Positions 1-8,493 of a stretch of 64,000 bases of DNA are shown one piece after another. The notes below the pieces were generated by a model, which was not told the origin of the DNA, made no database searches, and saw only the letters and a list, made by a program, of their open reading frames with translations. Origin of the DNA: CAIWHR01 sp963734055 (lineage in GTDB: Bacteria; Pseudomonadota; Gammaproteobacteria; Burkholderiales; Casimicrobiaceae). Position numbers and translations under genes: made by a program. Each line of letters begins with the position of its first letter. The stretch's first letter is position 1. Where the stretch lies: positions 496,001-560,000 of the forward strand of contig CAVTFQ010000002.1 in assembly GCA_963734055.1 (NCBI GenBank), read 5' to 3'.

Positions 1-696
1 GCCGGTGACGTAGGTCGCCTCGACGAGCAGGAACCGGACCGCCTTCGCGATGTCGTCGGGCGAGCCTTCGCGCTTGAGCAGCGTGTGCATGATGATGCGC
101 TGTCGCGACACCTCGTCGAACGACTCGTCGTCGGGCCACAGGATCGGCCCGGGCGCGACGGCGTTCACGCGCACGTCGGGCGCGAGCTCGCGCGCGAGCG
201 AGCGCGTGAGCGCGATCAGCCCCGCCTTCGCGACGGAGTAGACGACGTAGTTCTTGAGCGGCCGCTCGGCGTGGATGTCGGCGATGTTGACGATCGCGCC
301 CTGCCCCTTGCGCAGCGCCGGCGCGGCGGCCTGGGCGAGGAACAGCGGCGCGCGGAGGTTGGTGCCGATCAGGTCGTCCCACGCCGCCGCCGTGATCTCG
401 CCGACCGGCGACGCGTAGAACGAGGATGCGTTGTTGACGAGCGCATCGAGGCGGCCGAAGCGCTGCACCGTCTGCTCGACGAGCGAGGGCAGCGCCTTGA
501 GCTCGAGCAGGTCGGCCTGGATCAGCGCGACCGAATCCGCGCGCGCGCGGTTGAGCTCCGCCTGCAGGAGCCGCGCCTCGCCCGCCGATGCGCGGTAGTG
601 GAGCATCAGGCTCGCGCCGGAACCGTGGAGGCAGCGGCAGATCGCGGCTCCGACCCGCTTGGCGCCGCCGGTGATCAGCACGACCTTGCCTTGCAC
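1..696 (-). CDS. pteridine reductase / SDR-family oxidoreductase, 3' end outside the window
   Basis: The leftward frame stays open to base 1, so the C-terminus is missing. Translation shows a Rossmann-fold short-chain dehydrogenase: the cofactor motif TGGAKRVG near the N-terminus, the structural NNAS motif (LVNNASSFY), and the catalytic YSVAK. TGGAKRVG with NNASSFY is typical of FolM-like pteridine reductases that reduce dihydrobiopterin/dihydrofolate-type pterins with NADPH in the cytosol. I chose GTG at 696 because GGCGGAG lies about 8 bases upstream; an in-frame GTG at 705 would add three residues. It diverges from the MidA-like gene, an arrangement common in betaproteobacteria. A generic SDR cannot be excluded. 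Confidence 0.85.
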   Translation of the reverse strand, partial: MQGKVVLITGGAKRVGAAICRCLHGSGASLMLHYRASAGEARLLQAELNRARADSVALIQADLLELKALPSLVEQTVQRFGRLDALVNNASSFYASPVGEITAAAWDDLIGTNLRAPLFLAQAAAPALRKGQGAIVNIADIHAERPLKNYVVYSVAKAGLIALTRSLARELAPDVRVNAVAPGPILWPDDESFDEVSRQRIIMHTLLKREGSPDDIAKAVRFLLVEATYVTG

Positions 697-793
697 CCGA
701 GACACTCCGCCTGGATTGCAGTGGCCTGCTAGACTCCGGACGAATCTAGCATATCGGACGACGCGCCGCACTCGGACGGCGGTCCGCGACGAC

Positions 794-1954
794 GTGCCCG
801 AACCGCCGCTTCCTGCTCCGGATGCCGCCGCGCACAGCGCGCGCGTCGCCGCGCGCCTCCGCGCCGAGATCGTGGCGCAGGGCGGCTTCCTTCCGTTCGA
901 TCGTTACATGGACCTCGCGTTGTACGCGCCGGGGCTCGGCTACTACGCCGCCGGCGCGGCCAAGCTCGGGACCGCGGGCGATTTCGTCACGGCGCCGGAG
1001 ATGACGCCGCTCTACGCGACCGCGCTCGCGCGCCAGGTCGCCGAGATCCTGGCCGTGACGGCCGGTCGCGAGATCGTCGAGCTGGGCGGCGGAAGCGGGC
1101 GCCTCGCGGCGGACCTCCTGCGCGCGCTCGCCTCGCGCGACGCCCTTCCCTCGCGCTACGCGATGCTCGAGCCTTCGCCGGACCTTCGCCAACGGCAACG
1201 CGCGACGATCGCGCGCGATGCGGCGCCGCACGCGCCACGCGTCGCGTGGCTCGATGCGCTGCCGGCGACGATCGACGGTGCGGTCCTCGCAAACGAGGTG
1301 CTCGACGCGCTGCCGGTGCACCTCGTCGCGCGTCGCGACGGCGCGTGGCTCGAGCGCGGAGTCGCGTGGGATGGCGCGCGCGACGCCTTCACGTGGGCGG
1401 AGCGGCCGGCGGAGGCGCGCCTCGCCGCGCTTGCGACCGCGCGCTTTCCGGCGGACGGCGACTACTTGAGCGAGATCAATCCGGCGGCCGAAGCGCTGGT
1501 CGAGGATGTGGGGAGACGGATCGCGCACGGCGCGATGGTGATCGTCGACTACGGCTTTCCCGCGTCCGAGTACTACCATCCGCAGCGCGATCGGGGGACG
1601 CTGATGGGCCACTACCGCCACCGCGCGCACGACGATCCGTTCCTGTGGCCGGGGCTTTCCGACCTGACGGCGCATGTCGATTTCAGCGCGATCGCCGCGG
1701 CGGGCGGGCGTGCCGGCCTCGAAGTGGCCGGGTTCGCCGCGCAGGCGCCATTTCTGCTCGGCTGCGGCATTCTCGACGCGCTTGCCGCGACCGGGGCGCC
1801 CGATTCGGCCGCCTACGTGAAGGCCGCGGCGCCCGTGCAGAAGCTCCTGTCGCCCGCCGAGATGGGCGAGCTCTTCAAGGTGCTCGGGCTCGCGAAGTCC
1901 GCGGGCATCGCGTGGCCCGGGTTCTCGCTCGTCGACCGCCGGCATCGTCTCTGA
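794..1954 (+). CDS. MidA/NDUFAF7-family SAM-dependent methyltransferase
   Basis: A 386-residue protein of the DUF185/MidA family. Family features are the N-terminal segment with FDRYMDLALYAPGLGYY, then GDFVTAPEMTPLY, and the SAM-binding glycine-rich strand IVELGGGSGRLAADLL. The mitochondrial homologue NDUFAF7 methylates an arginine of a complex I subunit; the bacterial substrate is not established. No ATG precedes the conserved region in a sensible place, so GTG at 794 is chosen; the frame is open further upstream, but that stretch lies in the divergent promoter and pteridine reductase region. Length fits the family. Confidence 0.88.
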   Translation: MPEPPLPAPDAAAHSARVAARLRAEIVAQGGFLPFDRYMDLALYAPGLGYYAAGAAKLGTAGDFVTAPEMTPLYATALARQVAEILAVTAGREIVELGGGSGRLAADLLRALASRDALPSRYAMLEPSPDLRQRQRATIARDAAPHAPRVAWLDALPATIDGAVLANEVLDALPVHLVARRDGAWLERGVAWDGARDAFTWAERPAEARLAALATARFPADGDYLSEINPAAEALVEDVGRRIAHGAMVIVDYGFPASEYYHPQRDRGTLMGHYRHRAHDDPFLWPGLSDLTAHVDFSAIAAAGGRAGLEVAGFAAQAPFLLGCGILDALAATGAPDSAAYVKAAAPVQKLLSPAEMGELFKVLGLAKSAGIAWPGFSLVDRRHRL

Positions 1955-1971
1955 TACCCACGAAAGCGATC

Positions 1972-3558
1972 ATGGAAACCCCCATTGCCTTCAACAGTCT
2001 CGTCATGGGTTCGCTGCCCGCGCGTCACGCGCGCTATCGTCCCCGGCACGCGGCCGTCGTCGTCGCTGCGCGCGGGAAGGACGAACACGACATTCGCCTC
2101 ACCTGGCGCGAATTCGACGGCTACGTGAACCGCTTGGCGAACGCGCTCGCGGCGCTCGGCGTGGCGCGCGGCGACCGCGTCGCGACGGTGCTCACGAACT
2201 CGCTCGAGCTGCTCGCGAACTACTGGGCCTGTGCGAAGCTCGGCGCCGCCGCGGTGCCGCTGTCGCCGCTGCTGACGGCGACCGGTCTAGCATCTCTCCT
2301 TTCCGACGCGCCGCCGAAGGTCGTGCTCGCTTCCTCGGACCAGCGGCCGGTGCTGGACGACGTGCAGCGCAGGCTGCCGTTCACGCCCTCGTGGGTGCTG
2401 GTCGACGCGGCCGCCGACGACGAAGCGGCCGGCTACCGCGCGTACGGGCTGCTACTCGGGGAGGCGAGCGACGCGGCGCCGGTGGCGCACGTCGAGGCGG
2501 GCGATCTCCTTACGCTCATGTACACGTCGGGCACGACGGGCCTGCCGAAGGGCATCCAGCACACGCACTTCATCCGCGCGATGTACGCGACGACGATGGC
2601 AAACGCGTGGCGGATGGCGCCGGAGTCGGTCGTCCTGCACTCGGGCGCAATCGTCTTCAACGGCGCGATGGTGACGATGTTCCCGTCGTTCATGGTCGGC
2701 GCGACCTACGTGCTGCACCGCGCCTTCGACGCCGAGGCGTTCATCGCCACCGTCGAGCGCGAGCGCGTGACGCACACGATGCTCGTCCCCTCGCAGATCA
2801 TCGCGATCCTGAACGCAAAGGGTTTCGACCCCTCGCGCCTCACGTCGCTCGAGATGGTGCTCTCGCTCGGCGCGCCGCTCATGAAGGAGCACAAGGACCG
2901 GCTGAATCAGCTCCTGCCGCGGCGGTTCTACGAGCTCTACGGGCTGACCGAAGGGTTCGTCACGATCCTCGACCGCGACGACGCCGAGCGGAAGGCGGGG
3001 AGCGTCGGGGTGCCACCGCCGTTTTTCGAGATGCGGATCATGGGCGAGGACGGTCGCGAGGCACCGCAGGGCACCGTCGGCGAGATCGTCGGCCGCGGCC
3101 CGATCACGATGCCGGGCTACTTCAACCGCCCCGAGCAGACCGCGCAGGCGCTGCGCGACGACTGGCTCTGGACGGGCGACCTGGGCTATGTCGACGACGA
3201 TGGATTCCTCTACCTCGTCGATCGGAAGAAGGACATGATCGACACAGGCGGCGTCAAGGTCTACCCGAAGGACGTCGAGGAGATCGCCGCGCACCATCCG
3301 GCCGTGCTCGAGGTCGCGGTGTTCGGCATCCCGCACGACAAGTGGGGAGAGACGCCGGTCGCGGCGGTCGTGCTGCGCACGCCGGACAGCGTCGGCGCGG
3401 ACGAGCTCAAGGAGTGGATCAACGCGCGCGTCGCCGCGAAATACCAGCGGCTCGACCGCGTGATCGTGATGGACGACTTCCCGCGCAACGCGGCCGGCAA
3501 GACGCTGAAGCGCGAGATGCGCGCGCCGTTCTGGGAAGGGCACGACCGGAAGATCTGA
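1972..3558 (+). CDS. AMP-dependent acyl-CoA synthetase/ligase
   Basis: A 528-residue class I adenylate-forming enzyme. The P-loop-like motif YTSGTTGLPKG is near residue 185, the A5 motif YGLTEG near 323, the A7/A8 region has WTGDLGYVDDDGF and DRKKDMI, and the C-terminal catalytic lysine is in NAAGKTLKRE. Such enzymes activate a carboxylic acid with ATP to an acyl-adenylate and then to acyl-CoA. The substrate cannot be read from the sequence. It starts 17 bases after midA and ends 4 bases from the convergent FGGY kinase. It may feed the leftward acyl-CoA cluster beyond (inference). Confidence 0.88.
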   Translation: METPIAFNSLVMGSLPARHARYRPRHAAVVVAARGKDEHDIRLTWREFDGYVNRLANALAALGVARGDRVATVLTNSLELLANYWACAKLGAAAVPLSPLLTATGLASLLSDAPPKVVLASSDQRPVLDDVQRRLPFTPSWVLVDAAADDEAAGYRAYGLLLGEASDAAPVAHVEAGDLLTLMYTSGTTGLPKGIQHTHFIRAMYATTMANAWRMAPESVVLHSGAIVFNGAMVTMFPSFMVGATYVLHRAFDAEAFIATVERERVTHTMLVPSQIIAILNAKGFDPSRLTSLEMVLSLGAPLMKEHKDRLNQLLPRRFYELYGLTEGFVTILDRDDAERKAGSVGVPPPFFEMRIMGEDGREAPQGTVGEIVGRGPITMPGYFNRPEQTAQALRDDWLWTGDLGYVDDDGFLYLVDRKKDMIDTGGVKVYPKDVEEIAAHHPAVLEVAVFGIPHDKWGETPVAAVVLRTPDSVGADELKEWINARVAAKYQRLDRVIVMDDFPRNAAGKTLKREMRAPFWEGHDRKI

Positions 3559-3562
3559 GCCT

Positions 3563-5008
3563 TCAGACGCCCGTCGCCTCGGCCATCAGCGCGCGCCAGC
3601 GGCGGTAGCGCGCCGCGAGCGCCGCATCGGCGACGGGGGCGAAGACCTGCTCGTCCCCACCGCGATTCCATTCGGAGGGCTGCCCGGCCGCGAGGTACCC
3701 GATGCCGCGGGCCGTCGCTTCGGGATCCTCGCGCCGATGCACCGGCAGCCCGCTCACCGCGGCGAGACGCCGGCAGAGGCCATCGAGCCGCGACACTCCG
3801 CCGCTGACCCGGATCCGTTTCGGCGGCGCGACGTAGCCCGCCATCTCGTCCAGGTTCGCCTGCAGCAGGAACGCGATGCTCTCGACGACGGCGACGGCCT
3901 GCTGCCACGGCTCGCCCGCGCCGACGTAGCGCGACTCGAAATCCGGCTTCCAGAACGGGCCGCCGAGCCCGGCGATGCCGTTCAGAAACAGCGGCGGCTC
4001 GCCGCGACGCTCGAGCCAGGGCTCCAGCAGCGGCACGATGTCCGGCACGGCCTGCTCGCGGGCGAGCCACTCGAGCGCGGTTCCCGCGCCGTTCACGTTT
4101 CCCTCGACCGTCCAGACCGTCGTGCGCCCGTCGTCGAGGATGATCCCGACGAGCTGGCGCGGCACGTAGCCGGGATCGCGCGTGAGGGCGCGCTGGACGA
4201 ACGCGCTGGTGCCGATGTTGACGTACGCCGAATCCTCGTCGGGCCAGCCGAACGCGAACACCGCGGCCGACTGGTCCCCGTTCACGGCGACGAGCGGAAT
4301 GCGGGCGTCGCCCGAGACGAGCGTCCCGTAGCGAGCGCAGGTCGGCACCGAGCGCGGCAGGAACCCCGGCGGCAGTCCGAACAGCGCGAGGAGCCCGGGA
4401 TCCCAGTCGCGCGTGGAGAGATTCCACAGCTGCGTGCGCGCCGCGCATTGCGGATCGGCGACGAGCGGATGCTCGGCGAGCAGGCGGAAGGCGAGAAAGC
4501 TCGCCTGCGGCCCCCACGAGAGCGTGCCCGCGTCGCGCGCCTCGCGCACGGCCGGCAGGTGATCGAGCGCCCAGCGCAGCTTGGAGGCACCGTAGTGAGC
4601 GGACAGGAAGAGGCCGGTCCTGCGGTGGACATCGTCGCCGCGATCCTCGAACTGGCGCAGCCACGCGTGCGCGCGTCGATCCTGCCAGCTGAATACGGGC
4701 GCCAGCGGGCGGCCGTTGCGGCGGTCCCAGCACGCGCAGCTCGCGCGCTGGCTCGCGAGCCCGGCGGCGGCGACATCGCGGCGGCGGGAACCGATGGCCG
4801 CGAGCGCGGCGGCGACCGCCGTCTCGACCGAGGCGACCATCTCGTCGCCGTCCTGCTCGGCCCAGTCCGGCTGCGGATGGACGAGTGCGATCGTTTGCTC
4901 GGCAGTGGAGAGCACGCCGCCGCGCCGATCGAGCACCACCGCGCGGCTCGCGTGCGTCCCCTGGTCGATCGCGAGGACGAGCGCGTCGACCCCTGCCGGT
5001 GCGCTCAC
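3563..5008 (-). CDS. FGGY-family carbohydrate (glycerol-type) kinase
   Basis: A 481-residue sugar-kinase/actin-fold enzyme. The N-terminal phosphate-binding segment is DQGTHASRAVVLD and the FGGY N-domain continues with SWQDRRAHAWL; the C-terminal domain has NGIAGLGGPFWKP and the adenosine-binding ISVSGGVSR-like segment (RIRVSGGVSRLDG). These enzymes phosphorylate glycerol or polyols/sugars with ATP. Residue similarity is to the glycerol-kinase side of the family, but it is not a clear GlpK ortholog. Start is GTG, overlapping the methyltransferase stop as GTGA, so it is the last gene of a tightly coupled four-gene run. A sugar kinase in an acyl-CoA context is unusual. Confidence 0.85.
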   Translation of the reverse strand: MSAPAGVDALVLAIDQGTHASRAVVLDRRGGVLSTAEQTIALVHPQPDWAEQDGDEMVASVETAVAAALAAIGSRRRDVAAAGLASQRASCACWDRRNGRPLAPVFSWQDRRAHAWLRQFEDRGDDVHRRTGLFLSAHYGASKLRWALDHLPAVREARDAGTLSWGPQASFLAFRLLAEHPLVADPQCAARTQLWNLSTRDWDPGLLALFGLPPGFLPRSVPTCARYGTLVSGDARIPLVAVNGDQSAAVFAFGWPDEDSAYVNIGTSAFVQRALTRDPGYVPRQLVGIILDDGRTTVWTVEGNVNGAGTALEWLAREQAVPDIVPLLEPWLERRGEPPLFLNGIAGLGGPFWKPDFESRYVGAGEPWQQAVAVVESIAFLLQANLDEMAGYVAPPKRIRVSGGVSRLDGLCRRLAAVSGLPVHRREDPEATARGIGYLAAGQPSEWNRGGDEQVFAPVADAALAARYRRWRALMAEATGV

Positions 5009-5658
5009 GGCCCGGTGCGCGCGACCATCAGGAAGATCGGGAACATCTGCGTGCCGCCGGCCGCCGTCTTCTCCATCTCGTAGGCCGTGCTGAACTCTAC
5101 GCTCGCGAAGCCGGCCGCCCGCGTCAGCGCGCCAAGCGCGGCGCGATCGAAGCCCTGGTGACCGTCGAAGCCCTCGCCGTGGAAGCTCCCGTCCTCGGTG
5201 TCGAGATCGGCGATGCAGAGATAGCCGGGCATGCGCAGGATGGATCGGAAGGCGCGCAGGATGCCGGCGGTGTCGGGAACGTGGTGGAGCGTCATCGCCG
5301 AGAAGACGAGGTCGAAGCGCGCGTCCGGCAGCGGATCGGCGAGGAGATCGAGCTTCACCGCGCGCACGCGCGGGTCGCCCGCGGCGGCGATCTTGCGCGT
5401 CGCGACCTCGAGCATCCCGGCGGAGACGTCGGCGAGGGTGAGATCGCCGATCCGATCGCGCAGCATGAAGCCGAGCAGGCCGGTGCCCGCGCCGTATTCG
5501 AGCGCCGACATCGAGGGGGCGAGCGGGACCTCGCGCACGATGGCCGCGGCGATCGCGCGGGCCCGCTCGACCTTCGTCGGATCGTCGTCCCAGCTGGCCG
5601 CGCGCGCATCGAAGTCGCTGACCGTACGCGCGAACGGGATCGGCCGCTCGGCGCTCAT
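5005..5658 (-). CDS. class I SAM-dependent methyltransferase
   Basis: A 217-residue methyltransferase with the SAM-binding motif I LEYGAGTGLLG (about residue 51), an acidic loop after strand 2 (LADVSAGML), and motif VFSAMTLHHVPD typical of UbiE/Methyltransf_11-type enzymes. Substrate unknown. The ATG start overlaps the end of the MmgE/PrpD gene by 4 bases and its stop overlaps the GTG of the kinase gene, so all three are translationally coupled. Confidence 0.85.
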   Translation of the reverse strand: MSAERPIPFARTVSDFDARAASWDDDPTKVERARAIAAAIVREVPLAPSMSALEYGAGTGLLGFMLRDRIGDLTLADVSAGMLEVATRKIAAAGDPRVRAVKLDLLADPLPDARFDLVFSAMTLHHVPDTAGILRAFRSILRMPGYLCIADLDTEDGSFHGEGFDGHQGFDRAALGALTRAAGFASVEFSTAYEMEKTAAGGTQMFPIFLMVARTGP

Positions 5659-7061
5659 GCGTCGGCCTGCGCGATGTCGGATCGCGCGGTGCGCACGGCG
5701 AAGAGCGGTCCGATCGCGGCCGTGTCGGTCAGCGCGTACACGCGCGCCGCGATCGCGCGCACTTCGGGCTCCGCCGCCGCGCCGCTCCATTGCGCGAGGC
5801 GCACCGCCTTGTCGACCACTTCCTCGCGCGAGAGCGTGTTGCCCGGATCGCCGCGCGGTTCGTCCACGCGCGCGGACAAGGTGCGGCCGTCCTTGGTGAT
5901 GACGTCGACCTTGCCGATCCAGCGCTCGGGGTAGGCCGCCTCGACTTCGGCGTCGTGCACCATCTCCACGCGGTCCCGCAGCTCTACGATCGCCGGATCG
6001 CGGAAGTGCCGCTGGAATTCGACGAGCCCGGCGCGGCGATGGGTCGCGGCGATGGCGAGCACCGTGCCCATCGAGAACTTGGCTTGGTGGACCGTCATGG
6101 GATCGGTGACGGGGCCGAGCACGTCGATCGCCGCCCGGTGCACGCGCGCGATCACGCGCGCGATGTCGGCGGGCGCCAGGTCGTGCTCGGTCACGAGGGA
6201 GAGCAAGGCGTCCGCCGCGGGATGGGTGTGCCGGCAGGACGCGTGCCACTTGAACGACGTCTCGGCCAGCGCCCAGCGGGTCCCGAGGCGATCGACGAGC
6301 CGCGCGGGGTCGGCGTCCGTCGACATGGCCGCCGCCATTCCCTGCTGGCCTTCGAGGATCCGCTTCGCGCCGGTAAAGCCGTCGCGCGCGAGGTAGGCGG
6401 CGACGAGGCCGTCCGCCGCGGCCTTCGCCGTGTGCAGCTGTTTCGAGTCCGCCGCGTCGCGCAGGAATTCCCACAGCCCGGCGGCCTGGGTGCCGGCCGA
6501 GCCGAACGCGTGCTGCATTTGCATGGCGTCGAGACGCAGCAGGCGGCCGGCCGCGGCGGCGGCGGCGACGGTGCCAGCCGTGCCGGTCGTGTGGAACACC
6601 TTGTAGTGGGAGCGGCCGAGGAACTCGCCCACGCGGATGCCGACCTCGTACCCGGCGACGGCGGCGGTAAGGAGCTCGCGTCCGGAAGCGCCGGTTGCCT
6701 GCGCGATGGCGAGCACCGGCGGGAACACGACGGCGCCGGGATGGAACACGGAACCGTTGTGCACGTCGTCCTGCTCGGCGAAGTGCGACGCGGCACCGTT
6801 GACGAGCGCGGCGAAGAGCGGCGACGTCGAGCGGCGCGAGATCAGCACCTCGCACGGTCCGACGGCCGGGCCCATCTGACGCGCGAACCGCTCGATCGCC
6901 TCGACGGCGCGCGCGCCCTTGCCGGCGAGCGCGGAGCCGATCCAGTCGACGAAGAGGTCCTCGGCGCGCCGCACGACCGGTACGGGGACGTCGCCGAACG
7001 CGAGCCCGCTCGCGAAGCGTGCCAGCCGGGCCGTGGGATTCGTGTCGCGCATGGTCGTCAT
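5655..7061 (-). CDS. MmgE/PrpD-family protein
   Basis: A 468-residue member of the MmgE/PrpD fold, whose known members include 2-methylcitrate dehydratase, cis-aconitate decarboxylase and iminodisuccinate epimerase. Family features seen: the N-terminal LxxFASGL segment, HFAEQDDVHNGSVFHPG (acidic/His active-site region), HTTGTAGTVAAAAA and SFKWHASCRHTHPAADAL. Nothing fixes the substrate. It overlaps the CoA-transferase stop (ATGA) upstream and the methyltransferase start downstream. Next to a class III CoA-transferase it most likely acts on a small di- or tricarboxylic acid (inference). Confidence 0.87.
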   Translation of the reverse strand: MTTMRDTNPTARLARFASGLAFGDVPVPVVRRAEDLFVDWIGSALAGKGARAVEAIERFARQMGPAVGPCEVLISRRSTSPLFAALVNGAASHFAEQDDVHNGSVFHPGAVVFPPVLAIAQATGASGRELLTAAVAGYEVGIRVGEFLGRSHYKVFHTTGTAGTVAAAAAAGRLLRLDAMQMQHAFGSAGTQAAGLWEFLRDAADSKQLHTAKAAADGLVAAYLARDGFTGAKRILEGQQGMAAAMSTDADPARLVDRLGTRWALAETSFKWHASCRHTHPAADALLSLVTEHDLAPADIARVIARVHRAAIDVLGPVTDPMTVHQAKFSMGTVLAIAATHRRAGLVEFQRHFRDPAIVELRDRVEMVHDAEVEAAYPERWIGKVDVITKDGRTLSARVDEPRGDPGNTLSREEVVDKAVRLAQWSGAAAEPEVRAIAARVYALTDTAAIGPLFAVRTARSDIAQADA

Positions 7062-8236
7062 ACTACCCGTTCCGCCGCGAGCCGCTCGATGGCCGCGTCG
7101 TCATAGCCCAGCTCGCGCAGGATCGCGTCCGTCTGGGCACCGAGGTCGGGTACCGGATCCATCCGCGGCGGAGGCACAGGCGGCAGCCCCGGCGGCACGA
7201 GCGCCGGCACCTTGCCCGCCGGGGTGTCGACGTCGACCCAGCGCCGCCGCGCGGCGAGCTGCGGATGCGCGCGCACTTCCCGCATGTCGTTCATCCGGGC
7301 ATTCGCAATGCCCGCGGCGTCGAGCCGGTCGATGACCTGTGCGGAGGTGAGCGGCCGAAAGGCGTCGGCGATGATCGCGCCGAGCGCGTCGCGCGCGGCG
7401 CTCCGCTTCGAGTTGGTCGCGAAGCGCTCGTCGGTAACGAGCTCGGGGCACAGGAGCACGTCGCGGCAGAACACCGCCCACTCGCGCTCGTTCTGTAGGC
7501 CCAGCATGACGACCTTGCCGTCGCCCGCGGGAAACGGCCCGTAGGGGAAGATCGTCGCGTGCGCAGCGCCGGTCCGCGGCGGCGGCTCGGCACCGTCAAA
7601 TGCGTAGTAGAGCGGGTAGCTCATCCACTCGACCATGCTCTCGAGCATCGACACGTCGATCGGAGAGCCGCGTCCGGTGCGCTGACGGTCGATCAAGGCG
7701 GCGAGGACGCTCGAGTACGCGTACATGCCGGCCGCGATGTCGGCGATCGAGCAGCCGGCCTTCGCCGGCGCGTCCGGCGTGCCGGTGATCGACAGGAAGC
7801 CGGATTCGCTCTGGATCAGGAGGTCGTAGGCCTTCTTGTCCCGGTACGGGCCGTCCGCGCCGTAGCCCGAGATGTCGCACACGATGAGGCGCGGGTGCGC
7901 CGCGGCGAGCGTCTCGTAGGAGAGGCCTAGCCGCGCCGCGGCGCCGGGCGCGAGGTTCTGCACGAGCACGTCGGCGCGCGCGACGAGCGCCGACAATATC
8001 GGTTTCGCCGCGGCATGCTTGACGTCGAGCGTGAGGCTTTCCTTCGAACGGTTCGTCCAGACGAAATGCGAGGCGAGCCCGCGAACGCGCTCGTCGTAGC
8101 CGCGCGCGAAGTCTCCCGTGCCGGGGCGCTCGATCTTGATCACGCGGGCGCCCAGGTCGGCGAGCTGGCGCGTGCAGAACGGCGCCGCAATCGCGTGCTC
8201 GAGCGTGACGACCGTGATGCCTTCGAGCGGGCGCAT
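7058..8236 (-). CDS. CaiB/BaiF class III CoA-transferase
   Basis: A 392-residue family III CoA-transferase. It begins with the typical LEGITVVTLEHAIAAPFCTRQLADLGA, followed by KIERPGTGDFAR and the GYGADGPY loop. The expected catalytic aspartate that forms the mixed anhydride with the acid is Asp166 in the SIADIAAGMYA segment. Such enzymes move CoA between organic acids, often succinyl- or acyl-CoA to a dicarboxylate. First of four genes joined by 4-base overlaps. A palindromic repeat lies immediately upstream and separates it from the acyl-CoA dehydrogenase. Confidence 0.9.
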   Translation of the reverse strand: MRPLEGITVVTLEHAIAAPFCTRQLADLGARVIKIERPGTGDFARGYDERVRGLASHFVWTNRSKESLTLDVKHAAAKPILSALVARADVLVQNLAPGAAARLGLSYETLAAAHPRLIVCDISGYGADGPYRDKKAYDLLIQSESGFLSITGTPDAPAKAGCSIADIAAGMYAYSSVLAALIDRQRTGRGSPIDVSMLESMVEWMSYPLYYAFDGAEPPPRTGAAHATIFPYGPFPAGDGKVVMLGLQNEREWAVFCRDVLLCPELVTDERFATNSKRSAARDALGAIIADAFRPLTSAQVIDRLDAAGIANARMNDMREVRAHPQLAARRRWVDVDTPAGKVPALVPPGLPPVPPPRMDPVPDLGAQTDAILRELGYDDAAIERLAAERVV

Positions 8237-8297
8237 TAGGTGTCAATCGTCGACACGTTGCATCCATAACGAATGCACCGGTCGAATGCTTTCTGCG

Positions 8298-8387
8298 TCG
8301 CCCCCGCGAACGCGGGGACCCAGTGACGTTGGACCGTCGCCTGCAATGACCCAAGTCGCTGGATTCCGGCGTTCGCGGGAATGACGA
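8298..8387. repeat. interspersed palindromic repeat, copy 1
   Basis: Two imperfect inverted arms: the left contains CCCCGCGAACGCGGGGA followed by CCCAG, the right contains CTGGATTCC then GTTCGCGGGAATGACG. The same pattern, CCCCGCG..CGGGG-ATCCAG and its complement, recurs at 53768-53864 and 63.4-63.7 kb. It fills the gap between acyl-CoA dehydrogenase and CoA-transferase and would fold as a hairpin in RNA. The rest of 8237-8493 shows no gene. Confidence 0.75.
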
Positions 8388-8493
8388 CTTCGTTGCCCTC
8401 CTTGCCAGGACGCCCCGGTCCCGGCATTGTCGCGCGCCTCGATTGGCGCGCCATGCCACCCGTTCGCGTTTGCGCCCATAGCCGTAGCAGGCC

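Noticed and set aside
746..1945. Long leftward open frame opposite midA
   Set aside because: Arg-rich, low-complexity translation typical of the antisense of GC-rich genes; the MidA family match on the other strand is clear.
3737..5083. 448-codon rightward frame opposite the FGGY kinase
   Set aside because: Arg/Ala/Asp-rich shadow with no domain; the kinase fits length and motifs.
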